From an uncultured Clostridia bacterium (lineage in GTDB: Bacteria; Bacillota; Clostridia; Oscillospirales; Ruminococcaceae): a DNA stretch of 17,187 nt. The DNA lies in contig CANQZS010000011.1 of assembly GCA_947628385.1 (NCBI GenBank), positions 1-17,187 on the forward strand, given 5' to 3'. Shown here piece by piece: positions 1 to 6,256 of this stretch (positions are counted from its first letter, which is position 1; every line of letters starts with the position of its first letter). The notes beneath the pieces were generated by a model. It was not told the DNA's origin. It made no database searches and worked only from the letters and a program-made list of their open reading frames with translations. Position numbers and translations under genes: made by a program.

Positions 1-285
1 CATTATAAGGGTATCTCCGCTACTTATATCGCAAATCCGGAATTTAAGCACGGTCACCCAATGGTCATGAATAACGGCTGGGTACCTGCGGAGGATTATG
101 TTGAAGAGGAACGTCAATGGTATATCGACGCTCTTGCTACGGAAGATTACAATATAACCGAACCATACTATGACGCCCGTACAGGCGAATACTGCATCAC
201 GTTTTCCAAGGCTGTTTATGCGGGAAGCAGCAAACAGTTCCTTGGCGTATTTAAAAGCAAAGTATATAAATTCTTATTCATATGA
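1..285 (+). pseudogene. 3' fragment of a dCache-type extracellular sensor (chemoreceptor or similar), truncated
   Basis: The reading frame is open from the first base and stops after 94 codons. The piece containing WVPAEDY, RQWYIDAL, ITEPYYDARTGEYCITFSKAVY and QFLGVF is typical of the second half of a double-Cache ligand-binding domain, as found in methyl-accepting chemotaxis proteins and some GGDEF or kinase sensors. In intact relatives the QFLGVF strand continues into the end of the Cache domain, then a membrane helix and a signalling domain. Here the sequence changes abruptly at about position 250 to an AT-rich stretch (KSKVYKFLFI) and stops, with no membrane helix or output domain. The other frames downstream do not restore one. 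I read it as a sensor cut by a rearrangement. The upstream part lies outside the window, so the output type cannot be named. Confidence 0.65.
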
Positions 286-294
286 TTTTATATA

Positions 295-552
295 TTATGA
301 TAAAGAATTGTATATTTTAGTCGGTTTACTATTTGGGAAAGCTTGATAAACTTCTCCTGTTGCAGATTGCCAAATTACGATACCATCAATATTAAGTTTC
401 TCAATAACCTACCAATCATCAGGAACATCCGGATTATAAGAACGTTCATTTTTTGTAACGCTCACTAAATCTAATCTGCTAATGCCGCAAATTCCCGTAA
501 GTTCTTTTCCGTCAAAGGATACACACCAAAAAACCGACAAATAACAGTTTTG
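295..552 (-). pseudogene. Decayed SMI1/KNR4 (SUKH)-like immunity protein remnant
   Basis: Read on the minus strand from about 552 down, the frame gives FWCVSFDGKELTG, GISRLDLVSVTKNER, NPDVPDDW, an in-frame TAG at 409-411, then VIEKLNIDGIVIWQSATGEV, YQAFPNSKP and a stop at 295-297. The pattern of a domain start, then T-x-x-E-R, P-x-D-W-x-V-I-E, G-I-V-I-W-Q and G-E-V-Y-Q matches the C-terminal half of SUKH-superfamily proteins, often immunity proteins of polymorphic toxins. The TAG falls where relatives usually have Tyr, so a single base change would explain it. The N-terminal half is missing, replaced by a GTTGAGA-type inverted repeat, and the last residues of the family are absent. No toxin gene is visible nearby. 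The family call is from memory of the motif. Confidence 0.5.
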
Positions 553-558
553 AGAGTG

Positions 559-614
559 AAGTGTTGAGAGCTGAGATAATACAGTAACACTTATAATCCA
601 ACTCTCAATACTTT
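559..614. repeat. Imperfect inverted repeat of the GTTGAGA family
   Basis: AAGTGTTGAGAGCT at 559-572 is nearly the reverse complement of AACTCTCAATACTT at 600-613 (12 of 14 positions). The same motif forms an inverted repeat at 6119-6176 and a degenerate copy near 1700. It lies at the break between the SUKH-like remnant and the phage-like remnant. Confidence 0.6.
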
Positions 615-625
615 TGCGAATCAAA

Positions 626-660
626 CTTTACTTATATACACGTAAAATCACTAAGTAAAG
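626..660. repeat. Perfect 9-bp inverted repeat in the remnant region
   Basis: CTTTACTTA (626-634) and TAAGTAAAG (652-660) are perfect inverted copies separated by 17 bases. No T-tract follows on either strand, so it is not an obvious terminator. Function unknown. Confidence 0.5.
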
Positions 661-713
661 CCTGAAAGGTTGCAGACTCAGCCTGCTCTCAACTCTGAAA
701 AGAGGGGTATCTT

Positions 714-848
714 ATGGCATATGCAGATTTTGAATATTACCGCGATACCTACAAAGGAACATTATCCGAGACCGCTCATTCGGGCTTCGGAGGAATGTTT
801 ATCTTTACTAAATTGTATTGTCAGAACTGCAAGAAGTGTTTTCCTTGA
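714..848 (+). pseudogene. Frameshifted remnant of a phage gp6-like head-tail connector
   Basis: An ATG at 714, preceded by a GAGGGG ribosome-site-like run, opens with MAYADFEYYRDTYKGTLSE, which resembles the N-terminus of phage gp6-like head-tail connector proteins of Firmicutes prophages. The family next has a Phe/Pro-Arg stretch and then L-x-x-R-A-S. That continuation (LIRASE, 775-792) is present but in a different frame, so a small indel near 770-775 has broken the gene. Beyond it neither frame looks phage-like, and the original frame stops at 846-848. No portal, capsid or tail genes are nearby, so this is a relic rather than a prophage. The match is short and recalled from memory; a chance resemblance cannot be excluded. 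Confidence 0.4.
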
Positions 849-873
849 TAGCACATTATTTTTGTGATATAAT
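845..873 (+). promoter_or_regulatory. Sigma-A-type promoter of the nucleotidyltransferase gene
   Basis: TTGATA (845-850) and TATAAT (868-873) are separated by exactly 17 bases. The predicted start of transcription is about 20 bases upstream of the ATG at 903, with GGAG (892-895) between them. Confidence 0.75.
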
Positions 874-902
874 ATGATAAAAAGTAATCATGGAGAAAAT
901 TT

Positions 903-1676
903 ATGATAGAAAATTTATTTAAAGAGCTTTGCGAATGTGAACAGATAGAAGCGCTTGCATTGGGCGGTTCACGGGCAGGAGAAAATTTTGATGAGAATTC
1001 CGATTACGATGTGTATGTTTACTGCACCGAGCCTGTTCCGGAAACTGCTCGGCGGGAAATACTTTCGCGTTACTGTTCCATTATGGAGATCGGAAATCAT
1101 TTCTGGGAATATGAGGACAACTGCCGTCTTAACACGGGCGTGGATATTGATATTCTGTACAGGAATTTAGATGATTTTTCTGCGGAAGTGGCGGACGTTG
1201 CTGAAAAATTCCACTCGCATAATGGTTACACGACTTGTATGTGGCACAATCTTATCAATTGCAGAATAATTTACGATCGTGACGGAAAGCTTACGGCGGC
1301 AAAAAAGCGTTTTTCTGTGGAATATCCGCAGCAGCTCAGGAAAAATATTATTGAACATAATATGTCGCTGCTCCACAATGCAATGCCGGCATATGACGGA
1401 CAAATAAATAAAGCCGCGAAAAGGGGAGATATTGTCGCGGTAAATCATAGGACAGCGGCGTTTTTAGAATCGTATTTTGATGTTTTATTTGCGCTTAATT
1501 CGGTGACGCACCCCGGCGAAAAGCGTCTTATTGAATTATGCAAAAAAAGCTGTGCAGTTCTGCCGGATAAATTTGAGGAAAATATTACACGGCTTTTGAA
1601 TGATATGTACGGCGAGCCTTGCAGGATAGCTGATGATCTGCATATTATTATAGCGGAGCTTGAAAAGATCTTATAA
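903..1676 (+). CDS. Nucleotidyltransferase-fold protein, DUF4037-like
   Basis: This 257-residue protein belongs to the polymerase-beta-like nucleotidyltransferase fold. The signature G-G-S-R-A-G (21-26) is followed by S-D-Y-D (33-36), giving the two metal-binding Asp residues (34 and 36), and the third acidic site is D81 or D83 in GVDIDILY. The C-terminal part (about 120-257) is helical, as in the DUF4037 group and in aminoglycoside-type nucleotidyltransferases. Such enzymes transfer a nucleotide to a small molecule or protein; the substrate here cannot be told. The ATG has a GGAG ribosome site 7 bases upstream. The gene is monocistronic, between its own promoter and a shared terminator at 1797-1836. 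No resistance gene or partner toxin is next to it. All catalytic residues are present, so it is likely active. Confidence 0.85.
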   Translation: MIENLFKELCECEQIEALALGGSRAGENFDENSDYDVYVYCTEPVPETARREILSRYCSIMEIGNHFWEYEDNCRLNTGVDIDILYRNLDDFSAEVADVAEKFHSHNGYTTCMWHNLINCRIIYDRDGKLTAAKKRFSVEYPQQLRKNIIEHNMSLLHNAMPAYDGQINKAAKRGDIVAVNHRTAAFLESYFDVLFALNSVTHPGEKRLIELCKKSCAVLPDKFEENITRLLNDMYGEPCRIADDLHIIIAELEKIL

Positions 1677-1700
1677 ATATATTTGAAAAATCAAAAACAA

Positions 1701-1773
1701 TGTTGAGTGTTTATAGTTGAGATAAATGTTTAATTCGTAATGTGTAATTAATTTTGCGCCTGCGGCGCAAAAT
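1701..1773. repeat. Fragment of intergenic mosaic repeat: GTTGAG motif, ATTCGTAAT motif and GCGC palindrome
   Basis: TGTTGAG and GTTGAGAT motifs (1701-1723) are followed by ATTCGTAAT-type repeats and a perfect palindrome ATTTTGCGCC-TGC-GGCGCAAAAT (1751-1773). Read on the minus strand, the bases leading into the palindrome (GAAAAAGTAATTACTATTTT) closely match those leading into the element at 8964. This is therefore an inverted end fragment of the same repeat family. Confidence 0.6.
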
Positions 1774-1796
1774 AGTAATTACTTTTTCAACAAACT

Positions 1797-1836
1797 AAAA
1801 TTCCTCTCCGAAAGAAAAATCCGGAGAGGAATTTTT
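1797..1836. terminator. Bidirectional intrinsic terminator between the convergent genes
   Basis: A perfect 12-bp stem (AATTCCTCTCCG at 1799-1810 and its complement at 1822-1833) has an 11-base loop. On the plus strand it runs into TTTTT; on the minus strand it is followed by a short T-rich stretch. It lies between the convergent 903-1676 and 1855-3318 genes and can serve both. Confidence 0.8.
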
Positions 1837-1854
1837 GATCTTACAAAAACCGTT

Positions 1855-3318
1855 TTAATTGCCCCAGCAGCTTCCGCTGTCCGAACTGTAAGCGTTTGAG
1901 GGATTGCCCCAGCAGCTTCCGCTGTCCGAACCGTAAGCGTTTGAGGAATTGCCCCAGCAGCTTCCACTGTCCGAACCGTAAGCGTTTGAGGAATTGCTCC
2001 AGCAGCTTCCGCTGTCCGAACCGTAAGCATTTGAGGAATTACCCCAGCAGCTTCCGCTGCTCGAATTGCAGGATCTTGAGGAATTATCCTGCGCGCCGTA
2101 AACATAGGAATTATTTTTGCTGCAGCTTCCGGAATTGCTTGATGATGAATTGCAGCTTCCGGAATTCATTATTTTGGGAATAAGCCATTCAAACAGATTA
2201 TTTCCCTGTGTTCCGCTCAGAAGAGGACAGCCCGACGACGTCTGACCATTTCCGCAGGAGGCAGACGGAGTGCAGCTTATACTTCCGTCGGGATTCACCT
2301 TGCACTCTGTTTCGCATGGAGTGGACGGAGTGCAGCTTATTGTTCCGTTGGAATTCACCTTGCACTCGGTCTCGCATGGAGTGGACGGGGTACAGCTTAT
2401 AGTTCCGTCGGGATTTACCTTGCACTCGGTCTCGCATGGAGTGGACGGGGTACAGCTTATAGTTCCGTCGGGATTTGTCTTGCACTCTGTTTCACAGGGA
2501 GTGGACGGAGTACAGCTTATAGTTCCGTTGGAATTTACCTTGCAGGTCGTTTCACAGGGCTTGCAAGCGGTCTGCGATCCGGCTGGGATAGTAGTTTCTG
2601 AGGGAACGGTCTCCTGTGGCTTTTCGGAATTTTCCGGAGCCTTGGTATCCTCCGGCTTTTGGGTCTCAGAGGGAACGGCGGAGCTGTCCGGACGGTCATT
2701 TTCTGTTTTGTCCGGAGCCGTTGTTTCCGCAGGCTTGTCCTCCGTGACATCGGTGACAGTGGTTTCCGCAGGTGTTTCCGGAGCCGCCGCGTTATCGTCG
2801 GAAAGCTCCGCAGACGCTGCAAAGAACTGCGACCAATAATAGATACCGTTTTCATAAACTGCGCCTACGCCTATGTATTCCATATTAGGATCAAGTATGT
2901 TGGCTCGGTGTCCCGCAGAATTCATCCATGCATTCATAACGCTCTGAGGATCCTTTTGACCGTAAGCGATATTTTCCGCGGCATAGCTGTATCGGATATT
3001 CATATCGGAAATTGCCGTGAAGCAGCTTCTGCCGTCCGGACGGGTATGCTCGAAAAGCTGGATAAGCTCATGCGCCCTTACGTTAGCTGCCTGACTCAGC
3101 TTTGGTGAAAGCGCTACCGGAGCAATGCCGTAAGCTGAACGTTCTGAATTTACCAATGCGGCGATCTGGTCGGCATATAGTGCTAATTCGTTGCTGTCAT
3201 ACGAAGCTGCCGAAATTTCCTGTGCGGTTCCCTCGCTGCTCATAGCATAGGTGCCGAATGCTGCGATAAACGCGAAAGCACAGGTGACAGCGGCTGTTAA
3301 AAGCCTTTTCGGTTTCAT
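1855..3318 (-). CDS. Secreted CAP/SCP-domain protein with Cys-rich and Ser/Gly-rich tandem repeats
   Basis: This 487-residue protein starts with a signal peptide (charged MKPKR, then a hydrophobic run to about residue 26). A CAP domain spans about 47-169 with the expected pocket residues: H91 in FEHTRPDG, E116 in ENIAYG and H137 in GHRANIL. Bacterial CAP proteins are extracytoplasmic; their exact activity is usually unknown. A P/T/E-rich linker (170-250) leads to five 20-residue repeats (253-352) of the type PCETECKVNPDGTISCTPST, each with three Cys. A Ser/Asn/Gly region then ends in 15-residue SGSCWGNSSNAYGSD-type repeats to the last residue. No LPXTG or membrane anchor is visible. The ATG has AGGAGG 8 bases upstream. 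The gene is monocistronic with promoter and terminator. The many Cys suggest extracellular disulfides or metal binding, which is inference. Confidence 0.88.
   Translation of the reverse strand: MKPKRLLTAAVTCAFAFIAAFGTYAMSSEGTAQEISAASYDSNELALYADQIAALVNSERSAYGIAPVALSPKLSQAANVRAHELIQLFEHTRPDGRSCFTAISDMNIRYSYAAENIAYGQKDPQSVMNAWMNSAGHRANILDPNMEYIGVGAVYENGIYYWSQFFAASAELSDDNAAAPETPAETTVTDVTEDKPAETTAPDKTENDRPDSSAVPSETQKPEDTKAPENSEKPQETVPSETTIPAGSQTACKPCETTCKVNSNGTISCTPSTPCETECKTNPDGTISCTPSTPCETECKVNPDGTISCTPSTPCETECKVNSNGTISCTPSTPCETECKVNPDGSISCTPSASCGNGQTSSGCPLLSGTQGNNLFEWLIPKIMNSGSCNSSSSNSGSCSKNNSYVYGAQDNSSRSCNSSSGSCWGNSSNAYGSDSGSCWSNSSNAYGSDSGSCWGNSSNAYGSDSGSCWGNPSNAYSSDSGSCWGN
1858..2061 (-). repeat. 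45-bp in-frame tandem repeats (C-terminal tail of the CAP protein)
   Basis: GCCCCAGCAGCTTCC-type units recur every 45 bases (for example at 1861 and 1906), about four and a half copies differing by single bases. They encode a 15-residue Ser/Gly/Cys/Trp unit that runs to the stop codon. Confidence 0.9.
2263..2562 (-). repeat. 60-bp in-frame tandem repeats (Cys-rich region of the CAP protein)
   Basis: Five consecutive 60-bp units encode the 20-residue PCETECKVNPDGTISCTPST-type repeat. The second to fourth units are most alike. Variation is mostly VNPDG versus VNSNG or TNPDG. Confidence 0.92.
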
Positions 3319-3390
3319 AATATACCTCCTGATATTTTTTTGGAAAATAAGCTCCTTTTTTCTTTGTCGGAAAATATCTTCCTTAATTGG

Positions 3391-3419
3391 ATAATAACAT
3401 TTGCGGCAAAAAAAGTCAA
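3391..3419 (-). promoter_or_regulatory. Promoter of the CAP-domain protein gene
   Basis: On the minus strand, TTGACT (3414-3419) and TATTAT (3391-3396) are separated by 17 bases. The predicted leader is about 65 bases. The rest of 3319-3616 is AT-rich with nothing else convincing. Confidence 0.65.
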
Positions 3420-3616
3420 TGCAAAATGTTTTCCATAAAAACAGGCTGTATTTTCCCTATGCGGAATATCATTTGGCTTAAAGATCTGCAAATTATTCAG
3501 GTAATTGAATTTAAAGGACATTTTGCTTATTGCTTTACAGATATGTATTTTAATTCTTTGGAACGATAAATTCCTGAAAATTTATAAATATCAAAAAATT
3601 TACAGGCTGATAAAAG

Positions 3617-3665
3617 CGCTTAAAAAATAAATAAAGCGGCTTGGATCTTTCGGATCAAGCCGCTT
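3617..3665 (-). terminator. Intrinsic terminator of the rpsF-ssb-rpsR operon
   Basis: On the minus strand a stem of AAGCGGCTTGATC paired with its complement around a small GAAA-containing loop (3634-3665) is followed by TATTTATTTTTT. It begins 19 bases after the rpsR stop. Confidence 0.88.
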
Positions 3666-3683
3666 ATGGCAACTGATATTTTA

Positions 3684-3932
3684 TCAGTCGGAAACATATG
3701 GGAGAAGAGCAATATATCTTGCACGCTTTATTGCGACCGTAAGCTCTCTCTGATGGTAAGCGCATGTGCCTGTAACTCTTCTTGGGAGAATCTTAGCTCT
3801 CTCAGTCATGCACTTTTTAAGTCTTGCAATATCCTTGTAGTCGATCTTTTCAACTCTGTCAGCGCAGAACATACAAACCTTTTTACGAGCTCTTTTAGCG
3901 CCTCTCGGAGCCTTTTCTCTATCCTTATCCAT
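3684..3932 (-). CDS. rpsR: Small ribosomal subunit protein bS18
   Basis: This 82-residue basic protein has the bS18 core: KVCMFCADRV (19-28), IDYKDIARLKKCMTERAKIL, then RRVTGTCAYHQREL and IKRARYIALLPY. It binds with bS6 on the 30S platform. The length is normal for the family. An early C-x-x-C (CMFC) is retained, as in zinc-type bS18 variants, although a full set of ligands is not certain. It is the last gene of the rpsF-ssb-rpsR operon, 60 bases after ssb, with GGAGGG 9 bases before its ATG and a strong terminator after its stop. Confidence 0.97.
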   Translation of the reverse strand: MDKDREKAPRGAKRARKKVCMFCADRVEKIDYKDIARLKKCMTERAKILPRRVTGTCAYHQRELTVAIKRARYIALLPYVSD

Positions 3933-3992
3933 TATGAAACCCTCCTTTAAATTGATATGGAGCGGATAAACTCAAATATCCGCGGCAGTTTT

Positions 3993-4499
3993 TCAGAACG
4001 GCAGATCGCCGTCGCCGATGACCTCCTCAAAGTCTCCAAGATCTCCAAAGGAAACCGCAGGAGCAGCATTGTTCTGCTGAGGAGCAGCCGGCTGACTGTA
4101 ATTGTCCTGACGAGGCTGTGAATACTGCTGAGGAGAGTAATTTCCTCCTCCTGCCGAGGATTTAGTTTCGCCGAAGGAAATGTTTTCAGCGACTACCTCG
4201 CAGGTATAATGCTTTACGTCGGGGTGATTGCGGTCGTCGTAGGAGCCTGTTCTCAAGTTCCCCTCAACAAGAATGAGCCGACCCTTTGTAAAATATCTTG
4301 AAACAAATTCCGCTTGCTGGCGCCAAGCATTTACCGTAATGAAATCCGTGCGGCGCTCGTTGGTCGTCTGGTTCATGGCACCGTCCACTGCGACGGTGAA
4401 GCGGCAGGTAGACACGCCGTTTGGCGTCTGCCTTAGCTCAGGATCGGAAGTCAGTCTCCCCATTATGATAACTTTGTTAATAGCACAAGCATTCAGCAA
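3993..4499 (-). CDS. ssb: Single-stranded DNA-binding protein
   Basis: This is a 168-residue SSB with an N-terminal OB fold (about 9-110: NKVIIMGRLTSDPELR, FTVAVDGA, DFITVNAWRQQAEFVSRYF, KGRLILVEGNLRT), a Q/N/P/S-rich flexible linker (about 115-150) and the acidic tip DGDLPF, which recruits replication and repair enzymes. SSB coats single-stranded DNA as a tetramer. The likely start is TTG at 4499, because GGAGG lies exactly 8 bases upstream; no in-frame ATG exists before Met13, and starting there would remove the first strand of the fold. The weak start may lower translation between two ribosomal genes. The order S6-SSB-S18 is conserved across Firmicutes. Confidence 0.96.
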   Translation of the reverse strand: MLNACAINKVIIMGRLTSDPELRQTPNGVSTCRFTVAVDGAMNQTTNERRTDFITVNAWRQQAEFVSRYFTKGRLILVEGNLRTGSYDDRNHPDVKHYTCEVVAENISFGETKSSAGGGNYSPQQYSQPRQDNYSQPAAPQQNNAAPAVSFGDLGDFEEVIGDGDLPF

Positions 4500-4534
4500 T
4501 TTTATAGCCTCCTTTTAACGTCTGCTTCGGTCTG

Positions 4535-4825
4535 TCACTTTACAGTGATGAGCGAACGCATAACGCCGTCCGTAATTTTGAAAACACGGTCAAGCTCAGC
4601 GGGGAACTCGGGCTTGCAGGAATATGTGTAAAGCACATAATATCCCTCGGTCTGGTCGTCGATCTCATAAGCGAGCTTTCTTTTGCCCCACTCATTGACC
4701 GATTCCATAGTACCGTTAGCCTCGATCAGCGCGGTGAACTTATCATTGAGAGCCTTTACGCCCTCTTCACCGTTTTTCAGGCTGTAGACTGCCATGGTCT
4801 CATAGGTTTCGTTTACCTTAGCCAT
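4535..4825 (-). CDS. rpsF: Small ribosomal subunit protein bS6
   Basis: This 96-residue protein has the bS6 ferredoxin-like fold signatures: YETMAVYSLKN at the first strand, GTMESVNEWGKRKLAYEI in the middle, and EGYYVLYTYSCKPEFPAELD towards the end. It forms a heterodimer with bS18 on the 30S platform. The ATG is preceded by AGGAGG at 8 bases. It is the first gene of the operon; ssb follows after 35 bases. The length is normal and nothing is odd in the protein. Confidence 0.97.
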   Translation of the reverse strand: MAKVNETYETMAVYSLKNGEEGVKALNDKFTALIEANGTMESVNEWGKRKLAYEIDDQTEGYYVLYTYSCKPEFPAELDRVFKITDGVMRSLITVK

Positions 4826-4839
4826 TTAAAACACCTCCT

Positions 4840-4873
4840 CTTGGATCACGTCCGTGACGATACGCGGACAAGG
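4840..4873 (-). promoter_or_regulatory. Possible S6:S18 autoregulatory leader hairpin
   Basis: The short leader between the promoter and rpsF can fold as CTTG/CAAG or GTCCG/CGGAC around a 10-base loop, with CCG in the paired region. Many bacterial rpsF leaders carry a hairpin with a CCG element bound by the S6:S18 dimer. The match here is only to the general layout, not to a consensus I could test. Confidence 0.35.
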
Positions 4874-4883
4874 ATACTTAATC

Positions 4884-4912
4884 ATTATATCATTTTCCTT
4901 TTATTTTGTCAA
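4884..4912 (-). promoter_or_regulatory. Perfect consensus promoter of the rpsF-ssb-rpsR operon
   Basis: On the minus strand TTGACA (4907-4912) and TATAAT (4884-4889) are separated by 17 bases. The predicted transcript start is about 50 bases before the rpsF ATG. Confidence 0.9.
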
Positions 4913-4993
4913 GGAAAAGAAATTTTTTTTGAAATTTCGTCAGTTTGCACAATGAAAAAAGTCTGTTTTTGCGGAAGCACAGGTATTCCGGCT

Positions 4994-5950
4994 TTATTCA
5001 AGGGCTTCTGAAATATCAACTATCTCATAGTCCTCGGGAATGTCAAAGGCGTCCGCCGGAACATCGCCTGTGAAATCATTTATGATAATTGACGATATAT
5101 CGTAGCTGTCGTCATAGGCTATCATACACATAGGCGAACCGTCCGCGCCGTAAAGCATACCGTCGCTTTTGGAGGATTCAAATGTGCAGCTTTTGCCGTT
5201 TACCGATACGTCGCAGACTTTGAGCAGGTCATTATCGGATATAGCGGAATCCTCGGCTTTGATCGTGCTTATCAGTTCATCAGGAGAAAAACCTCCCATA
5301 GCTTCAAGGATCTCATCATCAGCCTGCATATAGAATCCGGAGCGGGTAGTCGGATCGAGGATATACAGCTTTCCGTCATTTATTATCATAATTATGCGTT
5401 CTCCGTCGGTAGTGCCGTCAAGGAAAGTTTTGCCGTCCTTGATAGCCATTGTAATGTCGAGAGAGCCGTCTACAGCTTCAACGTCCATGTAAAGACCGGA
5501 AATATTTTCAAGAGAATCAACGAATTTCTTGGTATTGCTCTTGGAATAAGCGATAGTTTTGTAATCGAGCTTGGAAACGTCGCTGGCGATAAAGTCCTCT
5601 ATTGAAGCAAATTCGGTGCCTGAGGCGGCGGCAGCTGTGGGCTTTGTTTCGGAAGCGGCGGTTTCGGAGGCAGTGGTTTCGGAAGCTGCAGCTTCTGTAG
5701 TTTCCAAAGCGGAAGTCTCGGTGGTTTCAGAAGCGGGAGCTTCGGTTTCCTTAGTTGTTTCCTCCGGCTTTTCAGGCTCGGCGGACGTCTGGGTATCTTC
5801 CTTGACAATAGCGCCTTTAGTTTCGTCGTATCCGGCGGATACCGAAGCCGAGGTATCGTCTGAAACTGAAGCACTGTTATTATCTCCGCAGGAAGCGAGC
5901 ATTACAGAGCACAATGCAAGAGATGCGATAGAAATAAAAATTTTTTTCAT
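4994..5950 (-). CDS. Lipoprotein of unknown function with T/E/S/A-rich linker
   Basis: This 318-residue protein starts with a lipoprotein signal: MKKIF, a hydrophobic stretch and the lipobox LASC (Cys21). Residues about 22-110 are a low-complexity linker of Thr, Glu, Ser and Ala (ETTEAAASETTASET-like), typical of Firmicutes surface lipoproteins and probably spanning the cell wall. The C-terminal 200 residues form a globular domain with alternating short strands (GLYMDVEAVDGSLDITMAI, KLYILDPTTRSGFYM, ISSIIINDF). The shape recalls LolA/RseB-like or DUF lipoproteins, but I do not recognise the family. GGGGG lies about 8 bases before the ATG. The gene is monocistronic with its own promoter. No clear terminator follows; its 3' end is about 80 bases upstream of the rpsF promoter on the same strand. 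Confidence 0.85.
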   Translation of the reverse strand: MKKIFISIASLALCSVMLASCGDNNSASVSDDTSASVSAGYDETKGAIVKEDTQTSAEPEKPEETTKETEAPASETTETSALETTEAAASETTASETAASETKPTAAAASGTEFASIEDFIASDVSKLDYKTIAYSKSNTKKFVDSLENISGLYMDVEAVDGSLDITMAIKDGKTFLDGTTDGERIIMIINDGKLYILDPTTRSGFYMQADDEILEAMGGFSPDELISTIKAEDSAISDNDLLKVCDVSVNGKSCTFESSKSDGMLYGADGSPMCMIAYDDSYDISSIIINDFTGDVPADAFDIPEDYEIVDISEALE

Positions 5951-5994
5951 TATAAAATTCCCCCTGATTTTTTGTGTATTTGGATCTGAATTTA

Positions 5995-6023
5995 ATTATA
6001 CAGCAATTCCGGAGCTTTGTACA
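5995..6023 (-). promoter_or_regulatory. Promoter of the 4994-5950 lipoprotein gene
   Basis: On the minus strand TATAAT (5995-6000) is preceded, 17 bases away, by TGTACA (6018-6023), a four-of-six match to the -35 consensus. The leader would be about 40 bases. Confidence 0.6.
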
Positions 6024-6118
6024 CAGTTTTTTATTAATTTCGTCAAATTAACGATAATTTTGTCTATGATCGGCAATATTTTGGAGGAATTTATATTATT
6101 CAAGTGACAAAGCGCAAG

Positions 6119-6176
6119 TAGTGTTGAGAGTTGAGATCAATTACGCATTTATCTAAGCTCTCAAAACTCAACACTA
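6119..6176. repeat. GTTGAGA-family inverted repeat (MITE-like)
   Basis: TAGTGTTGAGAGTTGAGA at the left and TCTCAAAACTCAACACTA at the right are inverted copies with two mismatches over 18 bases. They enclose ATTACGCATTT, a motif also seen beside the GTTGAG copy near 1700. There is no coding capacity. It lies between the lipoprotein promoter and the GH5 terminator. Confidence 0.65.
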
Positions 6177-6184
6177 TAAATAAC

Positions 6185-6221
6185 ACAGGCAGCTCTGCGC
6201 AGTAACGCAAAAGCCGCCTGT
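6185..6221 (-). terminator. Hairpin after the GH5 gene, probable terminator
   Basis: ACAGGC...GCCTGT pairs across 6185-6221 with an extended inner GC stem (one mismatch). On the minus strand it is followed by GTTATTTAT, a poor T-tract. It lies 36 bases after the GH5 stop. Confidence 0.6.
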
Positions 6222-6256
6222 AAGGAGAAATATGAAAAACCAAAATAGGAGATCCA

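Noticed and set aside
1858..2562. Regularly spaced repeats that could suggest a CRISPR array or minisatellite
   Set aside because: The 45-bp and 60-bp units are contiguous with no unique spacers, stay in frame and encode protein repeats.
2270..2839. 189-codon plus-strand frame
   Set aside because: It is antisense to the repeat and linker region of the CAP protein; its own repeats mirror that gene and it has no start signal.
3387..3569. Short plus-strand frame upstream of the CAP gene
   Set aside because: It overlaps the CAP promoter and leader, lacks a ribosome site and resembles no family.
4972..4990. CGGAA/TTCCG hairpin as terminator of the lipoprotein gene
   Set aside because: The stem is only 5 bp and lies partly at the stop codon, and the T-tract is displaced by about 10 bases; too weak to annotate.
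5571..6107. 178-codon plus-strand frame
   Set aside because: It is antisense to the T/E/S-rich linker of the lipoprotein gene, with low-complexity Val/Ser/Glu content.
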